Assembly (NCBI RefSeq): GCF_021012875.1 | Contig: NZ_JAJMZJ010000002.1 | Coordinates: forward strand, 248,001-312,000 | Length of the DNA: 64,000 bases | Direction: 5' to 3' | DNA from: Peptoniphilus sp. KCTC 25270 | Lineage (GTDB): Bacteria; Bacillota; Clostridia; Tissierellales; Peptoniphilaceae | In this document: in pieces, positions 17,706-25,729 of the stretch | Layout: the number at the start of each line of letters is the position of its first letter | How positions within the stretch are numbered: the stretch's first letter is position 1 | The notes under the pieces: model-generated | Database searches by the model: none | Seen by the model: only the letters and a program-made list of their open reading frames with translations | What the model was told of the DNA's origin: nothing | Position numbers and translations under genes: made by a program

Positions 17706-19043
17706 ATGAACAAAAACAAAACCGAAACACAATTGGCCAGAAACCTCAGCTTATTTGAGGCGACCATTTTCGGTATTTCCTACGTAATTGGTACAGGGGT
17801 TTTCTTGAAGCCTTCTTCTGTATTGAATTCTACAGGATCTACAGGAATGTCCTTAATCATTTGGGCTTTGGCTGGATTCGTTACCATCTGCGCGGCTTTA
17901 ACCATTGCAGAAATTGCTGCCTATATTCCTGAATTGGGCGGTATGTACACCTATCTTTCTGAATTATTTGGAGAACTTGTTGGCTTTTTATACGGCTGGG
18001 TTTACGTCTTGGTTGTAGGGCCGGGGGGAATCGCCGCCAGCGCCATTGCTTTCTCTACTTTCGCTTCTTATTTCTTGGAAATGACGCCTGGTCAAATGCG
18101 AATGTTATCCTTTGGAGTGGTTATTTTATTTGGTATCTTACAAGCTCTTTCCACAAAAGGGGTTATGAAAATTCAAGTGTTAGGAACGATTGGTAAGTTG
18201 GCGCCCATTGCTGCCATCTTATTGTTTGGTATTTTCAAAGGAAATATTCCCGGCGCCATTAATCTTTCGATGATCGGCTCTCCTGATAAAGTAAATATTG
18301 GAGTTGCTTTAATCGGCGCTCTTTGGGCTTACGATGGATGGATTGCCACTTGTACTCTAGGAGGCGAAATGGTAAATTCTGAAAAGAACTTACCTAAGGC
18401 CATTGTGGCTTCTATTATCTTTGTAATGGCAGTTTACATTGCCTTTAACTGGGTTATTTTCAAAACTCTTCCCGCCAACGAAATTCTTGCTACAGAAAAT
18501 GTTGGAGTTCGCGCCGCTGAAGTTTTATTTGGAGGAACGGGAGGATTATTAATTAGTGTAGGCGTATTGATTTCTAGTGTTGTTACAATGAACGCACAAA
18601 TGATGAGTAACGAACGTTATATTTTACCAATGGCAGAACGTAAATTATTGCCTGCTTCAGATACTTTCGCCTATATTCATCCAAAATTCAACACGCCCAT
18701 TCCATGTATTATTGTTACAGTGCTTTTCTCCTTGTTCTTCATTGGAACAGGAACCTTTGAAACCGTATCGAACATGGTAATATTTATTCTTTGGGTATTC
18801 TTTACTGTATTGGTTGCGGGGATTTTCAAATTAAGAAAAACTAGAGAACGGGACAACAGCTTGTATCACGTTCCATTGTTCCCAATTATTCCTATTTTAG
18901 GAATTACCGGTGGATTGTACCTTGTATTCTCCACTGTGACGACAGATTTCCGTCTTTCTTTGTACGGATTGGCTGCTGCAGCAGTAGGAATTCCTGTATT
19001 CTTATATTTTAATAAGAAAAAAGAAAGAGAAGAAAACCAATAA
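17706..19043 (+). CDS. APC family amino acid permease
   Basis: A 445-residue protein with about twelve membrane segments. The first carries the APC loop SYVIGTGVFLKPSSV used for amino-acid binding, and NAQMMSNERYILPMA lies near residue 300. It resembles the LAT/serine-threonine-exchange branch; the substrate cannot be fixed. I chose the ATG at 17706 with AAAGGAG upstream; the 42-codon upstream extension falls in the leader. It has a strong promoter and its own terminator, so is monocistronic. Confidence 0.92.
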   Translation: MNKNKTETQLARNLSLFEATIFGISYVIGTGVFLKPSSVLNSTGSTGMSLIIWALAGFVTICAALTIAEIAAYIPELGGMYTYLSELFGELVGFLYGWVYVLVVGPGGIAASAIAFSTFASYFLEMTPGQMRMLSFGVVILFGILQALSTKGVMKIQVLGTIGKLAPIAAILLFGIFKGNIPGAINLSMIGSPDKVNIGVALIGALWAYDGWIATCTLGGEMVNSEKNLPKAIVASIIFVMAVYIAFNWVIFKTLPANEILATENVGVRAAEVLFGGTGGLLISVGVLISSVVTMNAQMMSNERYILPMAERKLLPASDTFAYIHPKFNTPIPCIIVTVLFSLFFIGTGTFETVSNMVIFILWVFFTVLVAGIFKLRKTRERDNSLYHVPLFPIIPILGITGGLYLVFSTVTTDFRLSLYGLAAAAVGIPVFLYFNKKKEREENQ

Positions 19044-19051
19044 TTTTTCTA

Positions 19052-19089
19052 AAAAAAAGGGATAGCTTTCGCTATCCCTTTATTTTTTT
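19052..19089. terminator. Bidirectional terminator
   Basis: GGGATAGC-TTTC-GCTATCCC with A and T runs on either side, between the permease and the convergent unknown gene. Confidence 0.92.
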
Positions 19090-19670
19090 GCCAATCGATA
19101 CAAATCTACATCTACATTTTCTAATGTATATCCCGTATTCGAAAGCATTCCTTCTATAACATTTTCTCGCAACGTGTAATATTGTTTCGGATCCCCTCCT
19201 ACTTCACGCCAATACTCCTTGTGCAAATCCTGGGTTTGTTTCCACATAATTCCCTGTGGGTTGCTTTCCATTACCATATTCACATGATCACAAGGCATTC
19301 CATTTACGAAAAAATTTTCCATCTGGCGATAGATGGCCTCTGGGTTCTCATCCTCTTCAAAAGGATGACGAACACCAAAATCATAGGCCACTTCTTTTAT
19401 TTCTTCCCAGCGACTTTCGTCTTCTTTTATTAATTCCGTCACTAGTTTCGCCCAGCGGATTTCTCCGTTTCGAACCTCCTCTTGTAACCAACCATGAATA
19501 TCTCCTTCATCAATTGCCGATTCCAAAGGAGGAAATTCCTTTGTCCATTGGCTTTCTTCTGCTATCCATTCTTGATTTTTCCCATACTCTTCCAAAGATT
19601 TTGTCAAATTTTCTTGATTTTCGATTTTATTGTACAACCAATAATGAATGGGTCCTAAAAATTGGCTCAT
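19080..19670 (-). CDS. Conserved hypothetical protein, about 196 aa
   Basis: I know no function for this protein. It is soluble, acidic and rich in Trp and Glu, opening with FLGPIHYWLYNKIENQENL, a start seen in conserved uncharacterised proteins of anaerobic Firmicutes. A CDHVNMV motif sits near residue 125. The ATG at 19670 has GAGAGGTAG upstream. It is divergent from the Crp/Fnr regulator, and the 95-bp gap contains that regulator's candidate operator, so both may be controlled together with the DUF438 gene. Confidence 0.75.
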   Translation of the reverse strand: MSQFLGPIHYWLYNKIENQENLTKSLEEYGKNQEWIAEESQWTKEFPPLESAIDEGDIHGWLQEEVRNGEIRWAKLVTELIKEDESRWEEIKEVAYDFGVRHPFEEDENPEAIYRQMENFFVNGMPCDHVNMVMESNPQGIMWKQTQDLHKEYWREVGGDPKQYYTLRENVIEGMLSNTGYTLENVDVDLYRLAKK

Positions 19671-19737
19671 TTTTCTACCTCTCAATCTAAAACTTTTTTC
19701 TTTTTCCTAATTATAGTAAAATAACAAGAGAATGTAT

Positions 19738-19751
19738 GTTGTTTTAACAAC
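19738..19751. promoter_or_regulatory. Candidate Crp/Fnr operator (site 1)
   Basis: GTTGTT-TT-AACAAC inverted repeat 14 bases before the Crp/Fnr gene start. The same half-sites form a perfect palindrome at 22044-22065 upstream of the DUF438 gene. The position close to the regulator's start fits autoregulation, and it also lies between the divergent pair. Confidence 0.65.
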
Positions 19752-19765
19752 GAAAGGAGAGGGTT

Positions 19766-20434
19766 ATGAAAATTTTTTTGAAAAATACTTCTTTATTTCA
19801 GGGCATTCAAGAAGAAGAAATAAAAGCTTTGCTTCCTTGTTTAGGGGCCCATAAAAAATCCTTTCAAAAGGGAGAAATTCTCTACCAAGCTGGAGATACT
19901 ATAGAAGAAGTCGGGTTGGTTTTGGAAGGTTCGGTAAATATTGTAGTAAATTTTTATTGGGGGGACAGTGTTTTATTTGGACACATTCCAAAGGGAGAAA
20001 TTTTTGGCGAAACCTACGCTGCCATTCCTGGTAAAGAGCTTCTTTGTGATGTTGTAGCTGCAGAAAAAAGCTCGATTCTGTTTTTGAATATGAACCATCT
20101 TTTTACAACTTGCCAAAAATCCTGTTCTTTTCACAATCGATTGGTTCATAACCTTATTCAAATTTCTGCACAAAAGAATCTCAATCTTTCTCAGAGAATG
20201 TTGCATACGGCATCCAAATCCATTCGCGGTCGGCTTCTTTCCTATTTATCAGAACAATCCATAAAAAACAATTCTCGTCATTTCCAAATTCCTTTTTCTC
20301 GACAAGAATTGGCCGATTATCTAGGGGTAGATCGTAGCGCTCTTTCCAATGAACTTTCCAAAATGCAACGAGAGGGATTTATTGAATATAAGAAAAATGA
20401 TTTTCTCTTAAAAGAAGGAGGGACGGATTTTTAA
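19766..20434 (+). CDS. Crp/Fnr family transcriptional regulator (first of two)
   Basis: A 222-residue regulator. Residues 10-120 form a cyclic-nucleotide-binding-type beta roll (PKGEIFGETYAAI), and residues 165-215 a winged helix with recognition segment SRQELADYLGVDRSALSNEL. Cysteines lie at CLG near residue 25 and in the TTCQKSCSF segment, but no N-terminal FNR-type four-Cys cluster is present. The ligand is unknown. GAAAGGAGAGG precedes the ATG. A palindrome just upstream matches one before the convergent DUF438 gene, so the regulator probably controls itself and that redox protein. Confidence 0.9.
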   Translation: MKIFLKNTSLFQGIQEEEIKALLPCLGAHKKSFQKGEILYQAGDTIEEVGLVLEGSVNIVVNFYWGDSVLFGHIPKGEIFGETYAAIPGKELLCDVVAAEKSSILFLNMNHLFTTCQKSCSFHNRLVHNLIQISAQKNLNLSQRMLHTASKSIRGRLLSYLSEQSIKNNSRHFQIPFSRQELADYLGVDRSALSNELSKMQREGFIEYKKNDFLLKEGGTDF

Positions 20435-20446
20435 TCCGCCCCTTTT
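20421..20446 (+). terminator. Terminator of the Crp/Fnr gene
   Basis: CGGATT-TTT-AATCCG stem followed by CCCCTTTT; the stop codon lies inside the loop. Confidence 0.7.
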
Positions 20447-20535
20447 CTTATATCTTGTGATTTATCTGTCCTCGTTTTTTATCTTCCCGTTCCTATACGT
20501 ATTGTTTTGATAAAACGAAGGAATGGAACCCTTCT

Positions 20536-21972
20536 CTATCCCTGAAAATATTCTTTGGCAAAATCCATTTCTTGAACCAATTCCATAGTGCCAACATACT
20601 CTCCTTTATGATCTCGAACCGCCATATAAGTCACCAATAAAGTACTCCCATTTTTTTCCATCCAAACGGGCACACTGTCTCTTTTGCCTTCCCGAAAATC
20701 TTCAATAATGCCTCGAACCATAGGCTCAATTTTGGGAGGATGACAGGAAAAAACTTCCCGTCCTATAGCCATAGATGGACGCTTAAATAATTTTGGTCCT
20801 TCGTTGAAAAATCGGTTGATATTCTGATCATCTACAAAGGAAATTTCCAAAGGAATCGCATTGAGCATAGCCCTAAGCTGAGAAACTGTCATATTTCCTC
20901 CAGGCATAGAAATCATTCCATCGATAGAATCCACTGGGCTTTCAAAACTTTCCGCCTCTTCCCATTTCTCTCCTTTTACTCCAAATACCATAGGGTAGTC
21001 TTTTGCGTCTTGATAAATGGATTTCCATTCATCCAAGGTGAAATTCTCCAAAGCAATAGGAAATAGAATATTTTCTTCCTTATATATCATCTCTTCCATT
21101 CGCCCCAAAACTTCTAATAATTTTTCCTTATCCTGTTTCTCATCGAATTCCTTCAAACTTTGACGAATTTCATCGTCTACGGTCCACATGACATTGGAAG
21201 GACCTGAAATATCATATTTCACCTTCAAGTGAGGGTATAGCAAATCTCCTTTTTTAGCGTAATGAACCGAAATTTCTCGAATTTTTTCAAGAAATCCTTC
21301 CAAATCTTCTTCCATATGTTTTTCTTTTTCAGATAGTAGGCTTTCTAAGGCTTGGTTCTCTTCTTGAAAAAGAAAAATCGGATGGCCTTTGATTCCCTTT
21401 ATTTTTTCATAAGCCCCTTTTGTTTCTTCTCGTTCCAAGGAAGCTTCTACTTCTTTCTCAGCATTGGCGATTTTTTCTTCTCGTGTGTTTCCGTGGAATA
21501 AGGCAGAGTGAACGTCACAAAGTTTTTGCACCTCTTCCAAAGGCGTTCCCTCTTCTAAAAGTTCCTGTTCCGCCCGCATAATTTCCGAAGCTTCCACCTC
21601 TTGGAATTTTTTCACAAAATCCTCTCGAACCGATTCCAAATCCTCTCCTTCTCCCAAACGACGTAAGAAATCCTTAATTTCTTCACGAGATCCGTTGGTT
21701 GGAGTTTTCTTCATTTCCTCTTTTTCAAGAGAAATTTCCTTTGGCATTTCCCCTTCCAAAACAAACCCCTCTTCCATAAGGGCAAATATAATTTTTTCCA
21801 TAGGGATTTTTCGCATTTTTGCTCCCTTTGGAAGGGTCATAACACGTCCCAAAGAAGAAAGCATGGCCGGTTTTTTGATTTCATCAAAACCAACGCTGGC
21901 CAAAATGTCTTTTACTTCAGGATATTCTTCTACTAAATCATACACGCTACGTGCTAAATTTATTTTTTTCAT
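20536..21972 (-). CDS. DUF438 protein with hemerythrin-like and PAS domains
   Basis: A 478-residue soluble protein. An N-terminal DUF1858-like segment (residues 4-70) is followed by the DUF438 domain (about 95-165). Next is a hemerythrin-like helical region with HPIFLFQEE, HYAKKGDLLYPHL and EENILFPIALE that could bind a di-iron site. A PAS domain (about 360-475) follows, including MLNAIPLEISFVDD. It likely senses O2, NO or redox state, by analogy with hemerythrin-PAS proteins. A perfect 22-bp palindrome about 70 bases upstream links it to the Crp/Fnr regulator encoded convergently. Confidence 0.88.
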   Translation of the reverse strand: MKKINLARSVYDLVEEYPEVKDILASVGFDEIKKPAMLSSLGRVMTLPKGAKMRKIPMEKIIFALMEEGFVLEGEMPKEISLEKEEMKKTPTNGSREEIKDFLRRLGEGEDLESVREDFVKKFQEVEASEIMRAEQELLEEGTPLEEVQKLCDVHSALFHGNTREEKIANAEKEVEASLEREETKGAYEKIKGIKGHPIFLFQEENQALESLLSEKEKHMEEDLEGFLEKIREISVHYAKKGDLLYPHLKVKYDISGPSNVMWTVDDEIRQSLKEFDEKQDKEKLLEVLGRMEEMIYKEENILFPIALENFTLDEWKSIYQDAKDYPMVFGVKGEKWEEAESFESPVDSIDGMISMPGGNMTVSQLRAMLNAIPLEISFVDDQNINRFFNEGPKLFKRPSMAIGREVFSCHPPKIEPMVRGIIEDFREGKRDSVPVWMEKNGSTLLVTYMAVRDHKGEYVGTMELVQEMDFAKEYFQG

Positions 21973-22043
21973 ATTCTTTTCCTTTCTTAGAACACAAATG
22001 ATTTCTTAATGGTAAATTCATTGTATCGAGAAAGGAATGGAAA

Positions 22044-22065
22044 TTATGTTGTTATAACAACATAA
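22044..22065 (-). promoter_or_regulatory. Candidate Crp/Fnr operator (site 2), perfect 22-bp palindrome
   Basis: TTATGTTGTTA followed immediately by its exact complement. A reverse-strand TACAAT (22022-22027) downstream could be the -10, which would put the palindrome centre about 40 bases before the start of transcription. No good -35 is visible. That geometry is the classic class II activator position of Crp/Fnr proteins. Confidence 0.75.
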
Positions 22066-22079
22066 TAAAAAGAAAATAA

Positions 22080-22111
22080 AAAAGACGATGTCAAAAGACA
22101 CCATCTCTTTT
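22080..22111 (-). terminator. Terminator of the OxlT-like gene
   Basis: Reverse-strand GGTGTC-TTTT-GACATC core extended by AGAT/GTCT pairing, then a T run, directly after the MFS stop. Confidence 0.85.
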
Positions 22112-23320
22112 TTACGCTTTTTTCGCCATCTTTCGATAAACCACAGTTAGCAACAAGCCAAAGGCCGCCAAGGCAATGGAAATCAAAAAGGCATAACGAT
22201 AGATTCCCGTTGTACTATAAACATTGCTTAATAACATTGGACCGATGATTCCAGCTAAAGAAAAACCAATCCACATAATTCCATAATTTACCGTATTGTA
22301 TTTTGTTCCAAACATATCGGTACTGAATCCTGGGAAAACCGCCATAAAAGTACCGAAACAAATTCCGATTAAAATCAAACCAACGGAGAACAATGGAACC
22401 GATTGAGAAGGCTCTGCTAACAATAAAGAGACCAAGGCCACAATGGCAATGCATAAAGCCGCCGTAATGGTATTGATACGTCCCAATTTGTCAGAAATAG
22501 AACCGGCAACCAAACGTCCTGCCGTATTAAATAGACAAAGAATTGAAACAAATAAAGTCGCCGTTCCATCTGCGGCTGAAACCATATTTATTGCCAAACC
22601 CTTTGCATTGGAAATAATCATCATTCCAAAAGTTGCTCCACAAGTTAAAAGAATCAACATTACGTAGAAAATAGGCATACGCAACATTTCTCCTGGCGTT
22701 TTGTCTTTGGCAGAATTGGAATTTGTAACAACTGGAGGAATATATCCTTCTGGAACAAACCCCACTGGGCAACGTTGCATAATAAAGGCTCCCGCACAAA
22801 TAATTACCATAAATACTACGCCTAAAATATGGAAGGAACTGCGAACGCCAAAAGAATGGTTCAAAGCCGAAGCAATGGGCGCAAAAATTACGGAACTAAT
22901 TCCATAAAAAGCCGTTGTCATTCCCCCCACCATACCACGGCGATCTGGGAAAAATTTAATGGTATTGCTAATGGTACAGCCATAGACAAAAGCCAAACCG
23001 ATTCCCAACATAAGACCATAGGTCAAAATCAAATGAGTAACCGATTGCGCATTCCCTGCTAAATACATCCCCAAACCAAAAAGCAAACCGCCACTGAAAA
23101 CAACCCAACGAGGACCAAATTTATCGTTTAATGTCCCTCCAAGAATCATTCCCACAAAACCAATGGCGTTGGAAATAGAAAACACAATCGCCAGACTCTC
23201 CACATTTAATTCCTTAGCCATCGGCCCGGCTAAAGCACTCCAAGCGTACATGGATCCGATACATAAGTTGATTAAACAACTTACAATCAAAATGATCCAA
23301 CGTTTTTTCGTATAGTTCAT
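22112..23320 (-). CDS. OxlT-like MFS transporter
   Basis: A 402-residue major facilitator protein with twelve membrane segments. NLCIGSMYAWSALAGPMAKEL in the first segment and GGTLNDKFGPRWVV in the loop between segments 2 and 3 match the oxalate/formate antiporter branch. Members exchange carboxylates; the substrate here is unknown, and no oxalate-degrading genes are in view. I chose the ATG at 23320 with GAGGAGAGG upstream. Its terminator separates it from the DUF438 gene, so they are probably separate units. Confidence 0.9.
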   Translation of the reverse strand: MNYTKKRWIILIVSCLINLCIGSMYAWSALAGPMAKELNVESLAIVFSISNAIGFVGMILGGTLNDKFGPRWVVFSGGLLFGLGMYLAGNAQSVTHLILTYGLMLGIGLAFVYGCTISNTIKFFPDRRGMVGGMTTAFYGISSVIFAPIASALNHSFGVRSSFHILGVVFMVIICAGAFIMQRCPVGFVPEGYIPPVVTNSNSAKDKTPGEMLRMPIFYVMLILLTCGATFGMMIISNAKGLAINMVSAADGTATLFVSILCLFNTAGRLVAGSISDKLGRINTITAALCIAIVALVSLLLAEPSQSVPLFSVGLILIGICFGTFMAVFPGFSTDMFGTKYNTVNYGIMWIGFSLAGIIGPMLLSNVYSTTGIYRYAFLISIALAAFGLLLTVVYRKMAKKA

Positions 23321-23414
23321 AATCCTCTCCTCAAAATAAAATATGTAATCTATTCCATTATAAAGAAAAAGAGGGGAACTTGTATACAACTTTTTCAAAA
23401 TTTACAACGAATCC

Positions 23415-23445
23415 AAAAAAGGCCACGGTTTCCCGCAGCCTTTTT
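23415..23445. terminator. Strong hairpin terminator
   Basis: GGCCACGG-TTTC-CCGCAGCC stem (one mismatch) with A and T runs on either side. It lies 130 bases after the thioesterase stop and upstream of the MFS gene. The 130-base spacer holds no gene I can support. Confidence 0.8.
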
Positions 23446-23577
23446 CGTTACACTCTTCTTTTTTGTGATTCCTATGAAAATAAAACCCATGGAATTTCAT
23501 TTCGCTAAAAATTGCCGATCCAACGACCAAAGCAACTTTAACTTATTTCGATCCATAAAAACTCCGCAACAAAATTT

Positions 23578-24375
23578 TTAATCCAAATCCTTATCCAAAA
23601 TATCCATTTTCGCCTTTACTAAGAAAACACACTCGCCCTTTGGATCCACTCCCTCCATAAAAATAAAATCCTCTTCTTCCTTTACAAACATAGAAACCGA
23701 ATCTCCCATAAAAATTTCATTTTGATACTGAATATGGAAAGAACGAATTCGAATGGTTTCCTTCTCTGGATCCAAATTCCGAAATTCTGCAAAAGCATCC
23801 ATGGCCGTACGAATGTAATAACTACTATGAAAATGGATATTAATGTCTAAATCACTATAACGAACTTTATAACAAAGAACCGGCTCCATTCCCTCTTCGT
23901 AGAAAGATTCCAACAAATCCAATTCCTCTGTTAAAGCAATCGAATCATCAAAAAAATCCTCCTGGGCTTCCTGAGAAATCCATCTCGACAACTCCACCGT
24001 CTTATGATCCTCCTCCGAAATAATCGCCCATTGGGAAGTATTCAAAGCAAACACATTCTCCTCATTGATTCCATCGCAATAATATTTCGCTTCTCGGAGC
24101 AATTTTACAACATCAATTCCCCGAGACCAAGTATCGATAATCATCGCCTCTCCCTCCTTTGGAAGAGGACGAAGAAATTCATACTTACTAGACAACAGAA
24201 TCAAACGTCCCTTTTTTTCCAATAAAAACTCGTGATCCAAACCCAATTTTTCACAATTGGCCAACTCCAACAACTGAGATTTGTCCATTAAATGATGAAA
24301 ATGAAGCTTTTCTCCACTATTTACCTCATTCCCCTCAATCAAATATTTTTCCACATTATGGGCATTCCGTTTCAT
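23578..24375 (-). CDS. Acyl-ACP thioesterase family protein
   Basis: A 265-residue protein with two tandem hotdog domains as in PF01643. The second half carries RYSDLDINIHFHSSYYIRTAMDAF near residue 178, which aligns with the RYSDxDxNGHVNN active-site segment of bacterial and plant acyl-ACP thioesterases. The usual NGHVNN is replaced by NIHFHSS, so the catalytic Asn/His set is partly altered. It would release fatty acids from acyl carrier protein. I chose the ATG at 24375, preceded by AGGAGGGG. No fatty acid genes are adjacent. Confidence 0.8.
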   Translation of the reverse strand: MKRNAHNVEKYLIEGNEVNSGEKLHFHHLMDKSQLLELANCEKLGLDHEFLLEKKGRLILLSSKYEFLRPLPKEGEAMIIDTWSRGIDVVKLLREAKYYCDGINEENVFALNTSQWAIISEEDHKTVELSRWISQEAQEDFFDDSIALTEELDLLESFYEEGMEPVLCYKVRYSDLDINIHFHSSYYIRTAMDAFAEFRNLDPEKETIRIRSFHIQYQNEIFMGDSVSMFVKEEEDFIFMEGVDPKGECVFLVKAKMDILDKDLD

Positions 24376-24413
24376 AAAACCCCTCCTATTCTTATACCAA
24401 CTATACCCAAAAG

Positions 24414-24446
24414 AAAAAGCCATAAGAATCTATCTTATAGCTTTTT
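24414..24446. repeat. Hairpin repeat, copy A, right after the methyltransferase
   Basis: Imperfect hairpin AAAAAGC-C-ATAAGA/TCTTAT-A-GCTTTTT. Twenty-six bases are identical to 27160-27185 in the same orientation, so the two copies bracket the restriction-modification genes. This copy overlaps the last codons and stop of the methyltransferase and can act as its terminator. Confidence 0.85.
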
Positions 24447-25721
24447 CTTTTCAAATTTTTCATAATTCTTTTTTATTCCATCACCAATTCTTTTTACTAT
24501 TCCCGTGACTAAAGCATTGCCCATAAAAAACATCCTCATACGATCTGAAACAAGTTCAACATCTCCCTTTTCGTTTCGTTTATACTTTGTCCAATCATCA
24601 GGAAAGTCCTGTAATCTTTCTGCTTCAATTGGTGTTAATAAGCGATATCTCCCATCTACTTTCAACAGATGAGTCGAACGGTTCACAGATCCTTCTGAAG
24701 TAAGCATTGTTCTACCTGGCAATTCCAAAGAATCATATTCACTCATCCCACCCTCTGAATAGACATATTTATGCCCATCAAAAGATGTCCGTTCTAATTT
24801 TTTGGGACCTCTTAGGTATCTAAATTTCTCTAATTTTTTATCATCAATAAAATATTTTTCCTCAACCTCTTCATTTTTCAGAATTATTTCCTTTAGAGGG
24901 ATTGCCTTTTCTATAATCGGTTCTGTTTCAATGGTGCAAAAAAATCCATGTCGCATTACCCCGCTATTCCAAAACTGACTAGCAAAATTATCAGAAATGT
25001 TCGCAATATCTTTATCAACACTACCGGTATGAACTCTTCCTTTAACTGGATTTTTTTTCACAGGAAACTCTTTAGCAAAAATTCCATCTTCAAAAATATA
25101 TCTTTCATAAAATAGCTCTTTATTTTTATCTTTTTGTAATTCCAAGTCTAAGTGCTTTGCCCAATTCAAGTCATTTTTATAGACAATGATAAAAACTCTT
25201 CTCCTTCTTTGAGCCCTTCCATATTCTGCTGCATTTATAACTCTCCATTCAACAGAATATCCCAGTTGATGAAACGCACTTAACATTACACCAAAATCTC
25301 TTCCTCTCTGTTTAGAGGGTGCTTTTAGTAATCTATCTACATTTTCTAAAATTAAATACTTCGGTTCAATAATACGAGTAGCCCGAACTATCTCCCAAAA
25401 TAATACTCCTTTTTTTCCTTCGATTCCCATCTCATTTTTCTTACTTCTTGCAACAGAATAATCTTGACAGGGAAAACCTCCTACAATCATATTTACTCCC
25501 GTCTTTCTCATTTCAATAAATTTCGAATCTGGGATTTCAGCGATATCATCGGGAAGATGCACCATATCAGGGAATCTATATCTTCCTACCTCAAAAGCAT
25601 CTTGGGATTTTCTAGAAGGTTCATATTGGTTAGAATACATTACTTTGTAGAACTCCGAATCTGAGTTCTCTAGCCCAACAATAAATCCTCCTACTCCATC
25701 AAACATCGAAAAAACATTCAT
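24435..25721 (-). CDS. DNA (cytosine-5-)-methyltransferase
   Basis: A 428-residue C5-cytosine methyltransferase. Motif I is MFDGVGGF at residues 6-13, the catalytic PCQ loop is GGFPCQDYSVA near residue 84, the ENV motif is ILENVDRLL near 124, and the QxRxR motif is YGRAQRRRRVF near 170. The C-terminal motif X is GNALVTGIVKRIG. The region 220-350 is the target-recognition domain. It lies eight bases after a Sau3AI/MutH-type endonuclease on the same strand, so it should protect that enzyme's site, probably GATC. Confidence 0.95.
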   Translation of the reverse strand: MNVFSMFDGVGGFIVGLENSDSEFYKVMYSNQYEPSRKSQDAFEVGRYRFPDMVHLPDDIAEIPDSKFIEMRKTGVNMIVGGFPCQDYSVARSKKNEMGIEGKKGVLFWEIVRATRIIEPKYLILENVDRLLKAPSKQRGRDFGVMLSAFHQLGYSVEWRVINAAEYGRAQRRRRVFIIVYKNDLNWAKHLDLELQKDKNKELFYERYIFEDGIFAKEFPVKKNPVKGRVHTGSVDKDIANISDNFASQFWNSGVMRHGFFCTIETEPIIEKAIPLKEIILKNEEVEEKYFIDDKKLEKFRYLRGPKKLERTSFDGHKYVYSEGGMSEYDSLELPGRTMLTSEGSVNRSTHLLKVDGRYRLLTPIEAERLQDFPDDWTKYKRNEKGDVELVSDRMRMFFMGNALVTGIVKRIGDGIKKNYEKFEKKKL

Positions 25722-25729
25722 TTATCCAC

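Noticed and set aside
23446-23577. A possible 19-residue peptide (MDRNKLKLLWSLDRQFLAK) after the thioesterase
   Set aside because: It has only a weak ribosome site and no support beyond one short frame; not enough to call a gene.
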